This document shows, one piece after another, positions 10,853 to 22,300 of a stretch of DNA of 64,000 nucleotides. The notes below the pieces were generated by a model. That model had not been told where the DNA came from, searched no databases, and saw nothing but the letters and a program-made list of their open reading frames with translations. The translations under genes and the position numbers were made by a program. Within the stretch, counting starts at the first letter, position 1, and each line of letters begins with the position of its first letter. Source of the DNA: Pseudopithomyces maydicus (taxonomy: Eukaryota > Ascomycota > Dothideomycetes > Pleosporales > Didymosphaeriaceae); assembly GCA_026873275.1 (NCBI GenBank), contig JANTUC010000003.1:2480001-2544000 (forward strand). Reading direction: 5' to 3'.

Positions 10853-11716
10853 ATGTCTGGACCTGAGTCAACACCAGCAATGTCGCAGACGCCAGCCCAA
10901 CCAACGGCGCCGGCCGCCGACCAACAAGCGAAGCTCACCCTAGCTGACCGTATGAAGCAATATGAAGCTTCTTTCGACTTCACTCTTCCGCTCACGGTAC
11001 CCACCATCTTGCGACTCGATGGCCACACTTTCTCACGCCTCACGTCGAAATTCCACAAACCTTTCGATCAGCGCATCCACGATGCGATGATTGCCACCTG
11101 CGCAGATCTCCTTAAATACTTCCCACAGGCGACGGTAGCATACACGCAATCCGATGAGATAACTCTTGTGTTCCCTGCCGGCGTGCAGAACTTCAACGAG
11201 CGGGTCCAAAAGCTGAGCAGCCTAGCGGCAAGTTACTGCTCGGTGCGGTTCAACGCCCATCTCGCAGCATTTTTAGCCGCGAATCCTGAACCGCAAGTTA
11301 AACAGTCGGCATACGATGCGCTTGGGACAGCACACTTCGACGCGCGCTTCTTCCAGGTGCCATCGGTAGAGGAGGCGCTGAACTGCATGCTGTGGCGGTG
11401 CCGCGGGGACGCGGTGCGGAACTCGGTAAATTCTTTCGCAAGATCGCTCTACTCAGACAAGCAACTTTACAAAAAGTCTGTGGTTGAGGTATTGGAGATG
11501 CTACGGAAAGAGAAGAACATTGAGTTCGAGGATGCTGTTCCGAAATGGGCGGTTGCTGGTAGCTTAGTCAAGTGGGAGCAATTCGAGCACGAGGGCGTCA
11601 ATGTGAAGACGGGCGAGAAGGAGGTTACTACGCGATCCCGAACACGAGTGGAGGATCGAGGTATTCGAGAGTTCTCGGATAGTAATTTGAAGTTGGTGAC
11701 GCATAAGTTTTGGTAG
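10853..11716 (+). CDS. Thg1-like protein (3'-5' nucleotidyltransferase, tRNA-His guanylyltransferase superfamily)
   Basis: Intronless, 287 residues. The catalytic palm has PTILRLDGHTFSRLT with metal ligand Asp56, and AYTQSDEITLVF with Asp101-Glu102. Later come FDARFFQVPS, LWRCRGDAVRNSVNSFARS and a Lys-rich segment. Eukaryotic Thg1 adds G-1 to tRNA-His. The particular wording here (YTQSDEIT, DARFF, EEALNCMLWR, DAVRNSV) is what I know from the bacterial/archaeal Thg1-like protein (TLP) branch, which repairs tRNA 5' ends in a template-dependent way, rather than yeast THG1 (FGQSDEYSF). The first about 30 residues are Pro/Ala/Thr-rich and not conserved. The assignment to the TLP branch rests on motif memory, not on an alignment. 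Confidence 0.85.
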   Translation: MSGPESTPAMSQTPAQPTAPAADQQAKLTLADRMKQYEASFDFTLPLTVPTILRLDGHTFSRLTSKFHKPFDQRIHDAMIATCADLLKYFPQATVAYTQSDEITLVFPAGVQNFNERVQKLSSLAASYCSVRFNAHLAAFLAANPEPQVKQSAYDALGTAHFDARFFQVPSVEEALNCMLWRCRGDAVRNSVNSFARSLYSDKQLYKKSVVEVLEMLRKEKNIEFEDAVPKWAVAGSLVKWEQFEHEGVNVKTGEKEVTTRSRTRVEDRGIREFSDSNLKLVTHKFW

Positions 11717-12468
11717 GGAAGGGGCTGTACATATCTCATTAGTACTAGCTGGCGTGTGTCCCTGGTGGCGGTGCCACGTCTGGCCGCCAGCGGGTCACAA
11801 TTACTTTCCGATGTACAATGTATTGCCTTCAACAGATCACAACAGCATGCCCAATATCACTGATGAATTACAATCATCGATGGATATCGTATGTTGCGCT
11901 GTGTTGAGTATGCGTATGCTTTTGCCCGTGCTGACCAAATCCTCCATTGTTGGCTCGTTTCTCGTATAGAAGCCACCAACATCCTGCGTCTATGCTATAA
12001 GGTGTTGGCTTGGAAGGATACCCAGCAGCCCTACCGCAATTGGCGCATGTTGAAACGCCAATCAGTAGAGTCATACACCCGTAAGGCGTTCGCCGCCTTG
12101 CGAAAGCTGTGCTTGGGCTACTATGACTTTTTCTGAGACAGCGTCGATGGGAACCCAGCATTCACATGGTGCGCGTGATTAGGCACATGCATATAGGATG
12201 GTATAATTACGATCTCAACTGGTTGACAGCCTTCTAACATCTGTAATATACTACTCAAAGAAATACGGAGGGTGCTTCGGCCTTGTCTACTCCCCAACAG
12301 GCATGGATTGACCCTCTACTGTTACAGAAGGAATTCCCACTCCCGAGACCCCGGCTAGTGGGAAAGTCGAGAAGAAAAACGTAGACGTCCCCTAGCCATC
12401 CTCTCCCATATATTCACGTAAAGCCTGGTCGCTGTAGATGAACCCGATCCATTCTGTCACGCGACAAG
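11717..12468. other. Intergenic between TLP gene and the large membrane protein
   Basis: No supported gene; only short frames without family features (for example 11874-12161 on the minus strand). The last about 100 bp should be the promoter of the gene starting at 12469. Confidence 0.5.
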
Positions 12469-14496
12469 ATGGGCTACACCCGGATCGATGGAAATATCTC
12501 GCAGCTACCGCAAGAGCAGGGGTCTCAGCAGATAGAGAGCTTTTCCGAGTCGAGTGCACAGTTTAAGAGGATACCGCATGGCTATCAAGACGACTCCCAA
12601 CATACGGGGTACGATCCGATCAATATGCAGGATGCGCCACCGCGAAGTCCGAAAAAGGAAGAATATCGTGACCAGCTTCCGTCTGCGAAAGTAGGGTCGA
12701 TGAATAGGCTGAGATTATTTATCTTGGCGTTTGACGTCCTATTCCATGCAACTCCAATTTTGTTTATTAGTATGGAACGAGATGAGATGACTGAAGTGTT
12801 TATAACTAACAGATTCACAGCACTTGCTCTTATCGCAGCGCGACTCGATGGTCAATACGTTACTAGATATGGCGAACGTCTTCAACAAGTGTTATTGCTT
12901 TCGCCAACTATTTTCCCCGTTATTTTTGCCGCTTTAATGGGTCGCTGCTTCAAGTACATGGGCTTATTTCTAGCGGAGCGCGGTACCACTCTTGGCCGCC
13001 TCGAACAACTCGTTGGCTCGAGCTCTTTGTTTTCCGCCATGGAACGACAAATTTCCTTGCGCGGCTTCTCGGTAGTCGGATACCTCTTGATGATTGTTTG
13101 GTTCCTCTCGCCACTAGGAGGCCAGTCTGCGTTGCGGCTCATTAGCCAGGAAACCAAGAGCATAGTTTCGAACGGCACAGTCCAGTACCTGAACCCTGAT
13201 ACTGTTTTAGATACTAATATAGCCACTGCTAGCGCTATGAATGGCGCAAGAGGCGTATTCGGGCCCATATTTCTAGCTGCATTGCTTTCCAGCTCAAAAT
13301 ATCAAGACACTGCCATGGACCTTTGGGGCAACGTACGGCTTCCGCGCTTCTCTTCGATAGAAAACACTACTTCAGACGAATGGAAGCATGTGGTCGATGA
13401 TGATAAAACGAATGTTACATATGCGTCGCTGATTGGAATTCCCGTCGCATTCATCAACGAAAATGGAATAAGCAACTTCTCTATTGAAGCGCGACAGTGG
13501 GATCTATCATGCGACAAAAACGAAATGCAGGGAGGCAAGCAAGCAGATTTCGGCGACATGGACACTTCCACATGGAAATTAGGCACGTCTCCTGTCAACA
13601 GCAGCTGTACCGGCTGGCCGTGCTCAATCAGTTTCAAGTCGATGGCCAACAATGATGCCGACGATGAGGACTTTTTCAACTATACCGTCGCTTCCTGCAA
13701 AGTAAGTTACGAAGCTTATGAAACGAAGATCAACTGCAAAGACAAATCTTGTGCGCCAACATCGATGCGGAAGTTAGATAGGTACACTAGTGTTAACTAC
13801 ACGACCCGCAACTCGGATGTCATGTTTCGAGGCGCAGTCCTGAATAATATCATAATCACACTCCCGGCGATCGACACCCTTGGAGTACGCACAGCGGCGT
13901 TCCGTGGCAGCAGCAACGCCGAAAAGTGGATGGCTGACCCGACAAACTTTGTTGGATACGTGGGCGTCTATCCCCAACTTTACGAGCTGACTCCTGAACT
14001 CCTTTCCGAGCGTCTTACTATATTGTGGAATACATTTTTTCAATCCACATACGCGATGAACACCCTGGGGGGTAATCTTGCTCAGACCTTCGACAACATC
14101 ACCCAGTCAGCGAATCTCCAGCTTTTCAACGGCACGGAATCGGCAATCTCTACCCCGATGCCCAATGTTTGGCACACCCATTGGAGCTGGTTTACTGCTC
14201 TCTTGGTCTCCTCGATAATTCTTCAGATCGCATCGTTTATGGCACTATTCTTCAAGTACTATACCTGCGTGCCGGACATCATTGGATATGCTAGCAGTAT
14301 GACGCTACTGAATCCGTATGTGCCTACGTCCACCGGAGGAACCACGCTGCATGGCCTAGAGAGATCGCGCATGTTGAAAGATATGAAAATTATGATTGGC
14401 GATGTCTGTGCCAATGAGCCGGTGGGTGCAGTGGCTTTTGCCAAAGCCGATGAAGGCAGGGTTGCGAGATTGACCAGGAAGAGATCTTATGTGTAG
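12469..14496 (+). CDS. Large multi-pass membrane protein of unknown function
   Basis: Intronless, 675 residues. The first about 75 residues are polar. Hydrophobic helices lie near residues 82-100 (RLFILAFDVLFHATPILFIS), 140-165, 200-220 (VVGYLLMIVWFLSPLGGQS) and 255-272. A long hydrophilic, presumably extracellular stretch of about 300 residues follows, with many N-glycosylation sequons and Cys residues (one segment reads SCTGWPC). A final helix sits near residues 570-595 (WFTALLVSSIILQIASFMAL), then a cytoplasmic tail. The layout and the SPLGGQSALR motif recur in uncharacterised fungal membrane proteins. I do not recognise a catalytic or transport domain. Confidence 0.75.
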   Translation: MGYTRIDGNISQLPQEQGSQQIESFSESSAQFKRIPHGYQDDSQHTGYDPINMQDAPPRSPKKEEYRDQLPSAKVGSMNRLRLFILAFDVLFHATPILFISMERDEMTEVFITNRFTALALIAARLDGQYVTRYGERLQQVLLLSPTIFPVIFAALMGRCFKYMGLFLAERGTTLGRLEQLVGSSSLFSAMERQISLRGFSVVGYLLMIVWFLSPLGGQSALRLISQETKSIVSNGTVQYLNPDTVLDTNIATASAMNGARGVFGPIFLAALLSSSKYQDTAMDLWGNVRLPRFSSIENTTSDEWKHVVDDDKTNVTYASLIGIPVAFINENGISNFSIEARQWDLSCDKNEMQGGKQADFGDMDTSTWKLGTSPVNSSCTGWPCSISFKSMANNDADDEDFFNYTVASCKVSYEAYETKINCKDKSCAPTSMRKLDRYTSVNYTTRNSDVMFRGAVLNNIIITLPAIDTLGVRTAAFRGSSNAEKWMADPTNFVGYVGVYPQLYELTPELLSERLTILWNTFFQSTYAMNTLGGNLAQTFDNITQSANLQLFNGTESAISTPMPNVWHTHWSWFTALLVSSIILQIASFMALFFKYYTCVPDIIGYASSMTLLNPYVPTSTGGTTLHGLERSRMLKDMKIMIGDVCANEPVGAVAFAKADEGRVARLTRKRSYV

Positions 14497-14787
14497 ATAT
14501 ATAGACTGCAAGGTGCAGTTCTTATAGCAAATGAATTGACTAGCAATGGAGTTGACACGATACCCAATGATGATATTTCCGTACAAGTACAGTCTATGAA
14601 ACCTCGTGTATGTACCAAGACTGCCATTAATGTAGCTAAAAAAATGATCCTTCGGCATAGGAGCAAAGATGTATAAACAGGAGCACCAAGCATTTACATT
14701 AGAACATGGCTGATAGCAAGATATATTCGATCGTCATGATAATTCGTCGCGCTTGAACGTTCCAAAAAACAATACGTAATGCAATCG

Positions 14788-15612
14788 TTAATACTGCAGC
14801 CATTGGAAGTCGTTCTGGGCAAGTATCATGTTGTGACCATGAGCCCACACTGCGCCTTTTGTTGCAAACTGTAGCGAACCAATCTGAATCAGTGGCGACA
14901 ACTCATCGCATTGGTTGGCAGCAAAAGCCTGAAAAGCTTTCGCGTTCGACTTTAGGGTAGTCTGCATCGTATCAATTAGATCTTCGGCCTCTTCCGGGTC
15001 GACATTCACTCGTCGTTGCTCCGCTCGAGGTGCTTCTAGCCCTCTCACCACAGTCGTCGGTGTGCGGAAGTTCAAAATCAGATTTTCAGTGTAAAGTAAG
15101 CGGAACTGTGTGTCTCCGCACGATAATAGGTTCGCCAAAGTCTTGAGCAGGATAGCGATGTAGTCGAACAGCTGCACCGCGAAGCTTTCTGGCACATCCT
15201 CAATTAGATGGACCAGCTCATGATCGTGCGGTGCTTGGAATTGCCCTTCATAATTGAAAGGTTCTCGAATCCGCAGGTCGACGTTAACAAGGATGGTGTT
15301 GACCGTTGCAGATAGACCTGGAAAGCGAAGCCACGTCATAGCGAAATACGGTCGACCGTGCGAAAACGTTATGTCAAGTTCGTAGTTCATCTGCCTGGAT
15401 GCCACCAGATGGTGTATGGCCTGCTTGATCTCGCAATATGTTTTTCGGCACGTTCGTAACAAGCCACGGTAATTCCGAAGAGGTAGGCGTTCTTTGATGT
15501 AATTCTCCGAAACTACCATCATAGCTCGGGAGTGGGGTTCCAGCTCTTCGCAGAGAAGAAAATCGTACACGACATTTCTGCACTCCAAAGGTAGATCCAA
15601 GAATCCCGTCAT
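14788..15612 (-). CDS. F-box-like / 2EXR-type hypothetical protein
   Basis: 274 residues from the ATG at 15610-15612. The frame is open for 59 codons upstream, but only from a GTG. The N-terminus MTGFLDLPLECRNVVYDFLL is the typical opening of the large family of fungal proteins with a degenerate F-box-like N-terminus (LPxExRNxIYxxLL). The rest is a mixed alpha/beta sequence with no catalytic motif. It is convergent with the membrane protein gene that ends at 14496. A role in substrate recognition for ubiquitin ligases is possible for F-box proteins but unproven for this branch. Confidence 0.6.
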   Translation of the reverse strand: MTGFLDLPLECRNVVYDFLLCEELEPHSRAMMVVSENYIKERLPLRNYRGLLRTCRKTYCEIKQAIHHLVASRQMNYELDITFSHGRPYFAMTWLRFPGLSATVNTILVNVDLRIREPFNYEGQFQAPHDHELVHLIEDVPESFAVQLFDYIAILLKTLANLLSCGDTQFRLLYTENLILNFRTPTTVVRGLEAPRAEQRRVNVDPEEAEDLIDTMQTTLKSNAKAFQAFAANQCDELSPLIQIGSLQFATKGAVWAHGHNMILAQNDFQWLQY

Positions 15613-16220
15613 AATAGGGGCGAAACGGGCAACGAGTCGATGTTGTGATTGACAGGGATCAGGCTGCGTAGCTTGATCGGACGCAGGGTTATCGACGGGG
15701 AGCGGCTGGCAACGAAGGACCGTTGTAAGCGCGCTCGGGGCCCTTTGAATGCGGCGGATTAAGGAGCCCTCATCATAGCGAGAGTGCACAAAACAACAAG
15801 GGAGAAATGCGAGGACACACTAAATGTCGCACAATCGGATGGACCCAAAGCTGGAGTTTGACAAACCGTCTGTGCGCAACCGTGGCTATGATCAGGGCTG
15901 CACGTGAAACGCTACACCGAATCTGGTAACGGGTTCTCGTCTGGACCAGCGGAAAGTCAAGGAGCGCTAATTCTCTGCAATATCGTATTAGTGACAGCGG
16001 CCAGCTATCCGGCCCCATCCAATTGGACATCGATGTGTGAGCTGCGAGCTCAGGCCGTTGACCGTGTTCAGCCGGTGTGTTTACGACATGGCGGACTTTG
16101 CTGATGCATCAGCGTTGTTCATCGTCAAAACTTAGTAGAGAAACCCTCGGCTATCGTCGTTGACATTGCTACTGGATCTCCTTGTCGACAAAGAATATAC
16201 CATCTTTGTACCACCCAGAG
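15613..16220. other. Divergent intergenic region upstream of the SSU1-type gene
   Basis: Lies between a minus-strand and a plus-strand start. Small frames (for example 15773-16030 minus) have no support. It presumably carries both promoters; no specific motif recognised. Confidence 0.45.
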
Positions 16221-17690
16221 ATGGGCGATACCGAAATGAATCGCATCAGATCTATGGATGACCCAGCTTTGTCCCCTCTGGACACGACTGAGCGCGTTCC
16301 GATTGGCCGCTCTAGCCGTTGTATGCAGGTTTCGAGCCCATGCAGAGAGACAGCTGCTATCCAGGAGACCCCAATCCTAACTAAATACGATGTCTGTATA
16401 CCTGGGGTCAAACATGCTGGTATATAGGTAATAGGCTAATCAGCTCAGGTCGGCTGGCGAAGAATCGTGCGTAATTTCTCGCCATCTTGGTTCGCTGTCA
16501 CGATGGGTACAGGCATTGTATCGCTCCTTCTATATAGTATTCCTTTCAAGGCACGATGGCTGTATTGGCTGTCCGTTATTTTCTTTGGTCTTAATACGAT
16601 CTTATTCTTTACCTTTCTCACCATCTCTACCCTACGATATACCCTCTACCCAGAAAGTACGGTGAATCCCGCCAGAGCACAACATCCATATGACCTGTGC
16701 TGACAAACATCCCATTTGAAGTCTGGAAAGTGATGATAGCGGACAGGACCAATTCACTCTTCTTAGGATGTTTTCCCATTGGATTCGCAACCCTCGTCGA
16801 GGCCTGGATATTCTTGTGTGTCCCGTATTGGGGTCCTTGGACCGTAACATTCGCGTGGGTTTGTTGGATAATCGATGCGGTAATTTCAGTAGTAGTCACG
16901 GTCTCGCTCGCTGTCATTTTCACATCAGCGCCCCAACAGCAAAATCTTGATATGATTACTGCGGCTCAACTTCTTCCAATTGCCGCCACGATCGTTGCTT
17001 CTGGAACAGGTGCAGAAGGTTAGTGCTGATCTAAATTCGGGCGAAATGCTGATTGTGGCTGTTATAGTCGCCAAGATCCTACATAATCCGCAAGATGCTC
17101 TAGGGACACTGATTGCCTCCTATATCATGTGGGGTGTTTCGGTTCCATTTGCCATGTTCGTCCTGGTTATATACTATCAACGTCTGGCTTTGCACAAACT
17201 TCCTCCCCGCGAAGTCGTAGTATCATCATTTCTACCTCTGGGCCCCCTAGGCATGGGCGGATATACAATCATGTATCTCGGTAGCGTAAGTCGCACCGTG
17301 TTCCCACATACCGGCTTTTTCCATGGCCTTACCATAGCTGGCGACATATTCTACATAAACGGGGTCTTCGTCGCATTGATCATGTGGGGATTTGGCTTAT
17401 TGTGGCTCTGTTTTGCTCTCGCTACTTGCCACAAGCTCCGACCATTTCCGTTCAACATGGGCTGGTGGGGCTTCACATTCCCACTCGGGGTGTTCGCCGT
17501 TTGCACGATTGAATTTGGAGTCCAGATGCCAAGCTTGTTCTTTAGGGTGCTGGGCACCATATTCAGCGTGGCAGTTATCATACTATGGTGCATTGTCATG
17601 GCGGGAACATTGCGGGGCGCAATTGACGGGAGGCTTTTCAATGCACCATGCCTTGCGAATCTACCTAAGAAAGAGTGTACGCCGAGCTAG
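16221..17690 (+). CDS. Sulfite efflux pump of the TDT/SLAC1 transporter family (SSU1-like)
   Basis: Proposed exons 16221-16395, 16444-16656, 16722-17018 and 17068-17690 give about 435 residues. Exons 2-4 are firm: they carry RRIVRNFSPSWFAVTMGTGIVS, FFGLNTILFF, SLFLGCFPIGFATLVEAW, the PYWGPW loop, LHNPQDALGTLIASYIMWG, the HKLPPREVVVSSFLPLGPLG segment, and FPFNMGWWGFTFPLGVFAV near the end. Introns of 65 and 49 nt restore the frame. Exon 1 is less certain because several weak donors fit. About ten transmembrane helices are expected. Homologues export sulfite and confer sulfite tolerance; related members carry malate, so substrate assignment is by similarity only. Confidence 0.85.
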
Positions 17691-17984
17691 ATCAATACCG
17701 AAAAGAACGACTCTCACACATACACTGTTAGATATTTGGCGACACATAATCGAATGTTCCAAGGTAAACAAGTCGCACAGATAGAGGATATTTGCATAGG
17801 TAGCGTAGCCATCGTAGACGATGCTGTTCATATATTTCGTGTTATGTGTTCGTTGCAGGTCCTCCCATCAGAGTACATCATCATGTTTCATCATTGAGAA
17901 GGTCCAGCCAATTTCATCGCGATCTCATCGGGTGCCACATCCATCTTCGTCGAAGATCTTCGTGTCCGTCCTTTACACAGAACC

Positions 17985-18346
17985 TCAAGCGGCGTCGCAC
18001 TGGTCTATTACAACATCAGATTAGCTGGAATGATATTAAAGGGCATTGGTGTTTGCTTACTCTTCTGGGCCTGGCAGTCGTCAAAGACAAAATCCTGGCC
18101 TCCCCTAGAAGCATTGGCGCATGCGTTGAACTGCTGGTCACAAGAACGCTGCAAGGCAGCGCTGAGGTTGACAAAGGTATCACCCTTCACAGCAAAAGGA
18201 CGGTCCGGGTTGCCCGAGTCGAGGATGGGTGTGGCCGCGATGCCACCAAGAGCACCAGTGAAGGTCTGCGAGTTGGCCTGGCGGATAGCGAGAGCGTTCG
18301 TAAGCGCGATGGCGCTGAAGAGAGCGAAGGTGGCAGTGAACTTCAT
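17985..18346 (-). CDS. Small secreted cysteine-containing protein
   Basis: Exon 1 is 18061-18346 and exon 2 is 17985-18004, giving 101 residues. The 56-nt intron (GTAAGC to TAATAG) was placed because it turns the end into CQAQKNQCDAA followed by a stop. A clear signal peptide (MKFTATFALFSAIALTNALA) precedes a mature part with FTGALGGI, RPFAVKGDTFVN and four cysteines in a C-x6-C then C-x6-C pattern, enough for two disulfides. I know the overall pattern from small secreted proteins common in Dothideomycetes whose function is undefined. The size and secretion would fit an effector-like or cell-wall protein, but nothing in the sequence proves that. Confidence 0.8.
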
Positions 18347-19384
18347 TTTGTTGATAAAAATTGGATAATTTGTATAAAAAGGATAGTAATAGAAGCGACC
18401 TGTCGCAAGAAAAGAATGATTGAAATGAAAGTTGGAAGGGAACGTGGGTAAAGAATAGACTGGGATGGACAATGGACTGTGAGGTCCCGCAGCGCTTTTA
18501 TACAAGCTCACGACATCATGACGCTATTCTGATCAGCGCTTTGCGTGTCTCTAAGATTATGAAGTGGTCTTGCTATGCGGCTACAGATTTTTTTGCCTGA
18601 TCATGCCTGACGACTGTCTGAAACGGGAAGCGTGCGAGGACCCCGCGGCCGCGAATCGCTTGCGTGGACGGCATTTTGCCGGCAATTGGCACTCGCAATA
18701 TTGTTCCAGGTGCTTTCGTGATGGGCAATATTTGCGGTGAGCTAAGGCTTGAATGATGAAAGTGTCAGGTGTCTGGTGCATGGAAAGTTCGACGTTCCGC
18801 GGCGTGGGGGTGGGTGAACATCAGTTACTACTCTTGAACATGCCCTTTGTCCTCCGTCCTCCGTCCTTCGAGTCTCTGGCTATTTTTCTCGACCAACCAC
18901 TCATAAACGGTATCGGTAAGAATCAACGCATTATCTAACTTTTTTATCCGTAGGCCAGTTCGGGGAAATAGTCCGAGAAGGCAGCCTTCAGCGCTTTCAA
19001 TTGCAATTTGATTGTCGCGCAACTGAAGGAAAACCGTATGTATCTGTTGCATCAATGATGATTACTATGTTAGTTCCTAGAGTGGTCTGCACTTAACCTA
19101 ACAGATGAAATTCTGGCGAACGATTGTATTCTAATAGAGATGCGCAATCGAGTCAAACAATTATTGTGAGAGAGGCGGGTCGACGAGTTCACCTCATGTT
19201 GTTGTTGCGAAGCGATACCTAACAGTATACCTGCACACCACACGCCACCCAGCTACCATGAATAGAAGGACGCGACGCCAGCTTCAATTAAATGGGCTAA
19301 ATGAGTATTGAGATAAAAGCATACGCTAATTCTATCCGATCCTCCCACAATCTATCCTGCAGTATCGAGAGAAGAATGATAAAT
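18347..19384. other. Intergenic, about 1 kb, no gene seen
   Basis: Contains the promoter of the small secreted protein gene and the 3' flank of the NRPS-like gene. Short frames (18581-18781, 18828-19055) show no domain. I see no repeats. Confidence 0.5.
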
Positions 19385-22300
19385 CTAGAACCCCCACTGT
19401 CCCAACCACTTCCTCACAACCTCCTCATCAACCGCCCTCCCCTCCCTCAATGTCCTACTCACACTCTCTGCCTTCGAAGTCTCCAACACCGGCATCCCCA
19501 TCCCCGAACCCTCCTTCAGACTCTCATAGAACTCCAGCAACTTCAATCCCGGCACCCGCTCCGCATTTTCCTTATCTCTAGGGATCTCCTTCAGCGCATC
19601 AACCCACTCGTTGTAACCCAGCACCTGCATATCGACCCCAGAATTCTTGTAGAATTCATGAATGACGGGGTAGATCTGGTTCCAAGATGTGGTATGCGGA
19701 TTAGTCATGTGGTACACCTGGGTGCGCTCAGAGGAAGATTTTGATGAAGCGACATCGGCGGTGGCAGATGCGATGTCCAGTACTGTACCAGCAGCAACGT
19801 CCATGGGAACCCAGTCGATGCGATCCTGATTTCCCAGTGATGCAGGTAGCTTTTTCAGGATCTTACTTGTGTGGACGAGGGTAGGGAGCCACTCATGTAC
19901 ATTCCACGCTGCACCACTTGCGTTCGTACTGGGGCCTGCGAGTTGGCCTGCTCGTATGATGGAGGTGCTGATGCCTAGGCGGTGGGATGCTGTTGCAAGG
20001 ATCTGGGTGGCGACATGTTTAGATTCCCCGTAGCCTTGTGGGAGGGTGAGTGCGTTGTCAAAAAGCGAGGAGATGGCTTCTGGGACGGGGGAGTCATCGT
20101 GTGCAAGGGAGGCCCAATTGCCTACGCTGGCGATGGAGGATATGAAGATGATGGGTGCGTTGTGGGTTGAGGCAGCTGCGAAGTCGATTGCGCGGCGGGT
20201 GCCGGCGATGTGTGTGGTTTCGTAGGATTCGAGCGATAGATTGAAATCGACGGACCATGCGGAGTGGATGAAGACGGTGACAGTGGAGAGAAGTAGTTCA
20301 TATGTCTCGTCGGAGAGACCGAACCTTTCGACGGCGAAATCGGTCTTCAGGAACTCGGCTTTGCTGAAGTCCAGAGCATCTTGGTATTGTGTTTTTAAGG
20401 CTTCTTTCTGGCGAGTTTCCGCGTTATCAGAACGATTCATGCAGTACACCTTCTCGATGCCAGGGTCCTTGAGCAGTTGCACGAGCATATGGGTACCAAG
20501 ACTACCCGTCGATCCTGTGACGACAACAGTCTGTTTTGAGACAGCGTTCGGAGCCTGTATCAACTTCTTCTCGCGAACCATTCCTTGCGTGTACTTCCTG
20601 ACCATGCGATCCATTCTCTCTTCTCGAGTAAGCGGTGTTATTGTCTGGCCGCTCGAATTGCTCAGATTAGCCGACAAGGCCTCAGCTATCTGTTTGACAG
20701 AAGGATTGCTGTATATAACTGGCGCAGTTACTTTGGCGCCATGTATAGTCTTATTGAGCGCATTGGTCAGTGCAAGCACACCTAGAGAGTCAACGCCCAG
20801 ACTGAAGATGTCCACGTTGTCTGGTGTGTCCTGCTTGAAAGAAGGAAGGGAGCGAGTGAACACTGCGCGGACCTTCTCAACCAACTCAGGGTCGTCATTA
20901 AAATCTTGTTCAAGATCACTGGAGTACCCCTCGTCAGAATACAACGCTTCAATCTCTTCTTTGAAGGCTGTCGCGGTCTGAGAACGAATAATCGAGCCCT
21001 TAGCAGCGCGTACGAAAGGCTTCTCTCTGCCTGCAACAGCGATCTTTGACGAGTATATTCGTGCATGGGCGGGCGCTTCTCGATTTGCGTTTTCCACCGT
21101 TGGCCAGATTTCTTCGATCAAAGTCGATGGGTCGAGCGATCCGGCCTGATTCCACTCCGGCTCCACCAGAAGACCTGCTTGAAACCTGCCTTGGCCGACG
21201 ACCAAAGCACCTTTTATCAACGGATGAGACTCTATCAGTTTCTCAGTCAAAACTGGGTTGAACTTCTCGCCGTTGCTCAATACAACAATGTCATCTCGTC
21301 GACCGATGTACTTCCAAAGATAAGGTTTAGAGGGATGTTGTCTGAACAGATCCTTCGTCCGCCATTCCGAGATGCCAGGAAAAGTGTGGAATATCGCTTG
21401 ATAGCTTATGTCTCTCGGCTTCAGAACAAGCTCGTACAGATCTTCCTCCGCCGGTTCCATGACGGTTCCCGTGATAGCTGCCCAGTGGAAATATCCCCAC
21501 TCGTCGGGCTCAGCAGGCATAAGCGTACACATCATGAATGCCTCGGTACTACCGATGATAGTAACCAGCTTGGTAACTTGACAGATCTTGTCCCCACTTG
21601 CGGCACCGAGAGGAGCACCGCCAAAGCAAACGAACTCAAGTTTTCCTAGAGCTTCGAGGCCCCGGTCGGTGGCAGATATGTCCTCGAGTAGAGATGGCGG
21701 GAAGATACCCGAATTCGGCTTGATGTCTTCGATGACGTCGATGATCAGGTCCGCGGTGAGCATTTTCTCGGAAGGAAGTCGGACGATTGGGCTTCTGCAC
21801 ATGACTGATCTGAGGGCAGCTATTATGCCCATGGCATGAAAAAGGGCGCAGCTGCAAGCATCGGCTTGCCATCTGCTAGAAATTGCCTGCCGACTTGTTC
21901 GAAACCATTCTCAGGTCCTAACAAGGATTGCGCTTTTATAGTGTTCAGACCTGCGACTGTCAAGTAGATTGGTTTTGGGAGGCCTAAATTAAGTAAGATA
22001 ACCGTATCTCTAGTATCGACATCATAAAGCTTACCGGTAGAACCAGAAGTATGAAGAATAAGAGTGCGGGCAGTAGCATCCCGACTGTGTCTGTTCTCGT
22101 AGTGAGGCACAGGAACTGACACTCCCGAAATGCCCTGAGTCTCTGGTAATTGGAATACCTTGAGTCCAGGTACTATTTCGTGAATAGCTGCAACCTGAGG
22201 TGCTATCTCCGGCGTAGTCATAAAAATCTCACACTGTGTCGACTCAACCAGGAACTTCTGGCCATCGAGCGAGTTTCGAGGCGACGTGAATAGCGGCACG

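Noticed and set aside
20241..20981. 246-codon plus-strand frame opposite the NRPS-like gene
   Set aside because: Antisense of a strongly supported multidomain gene; Ser/Arg/Leu-rich without motifs.
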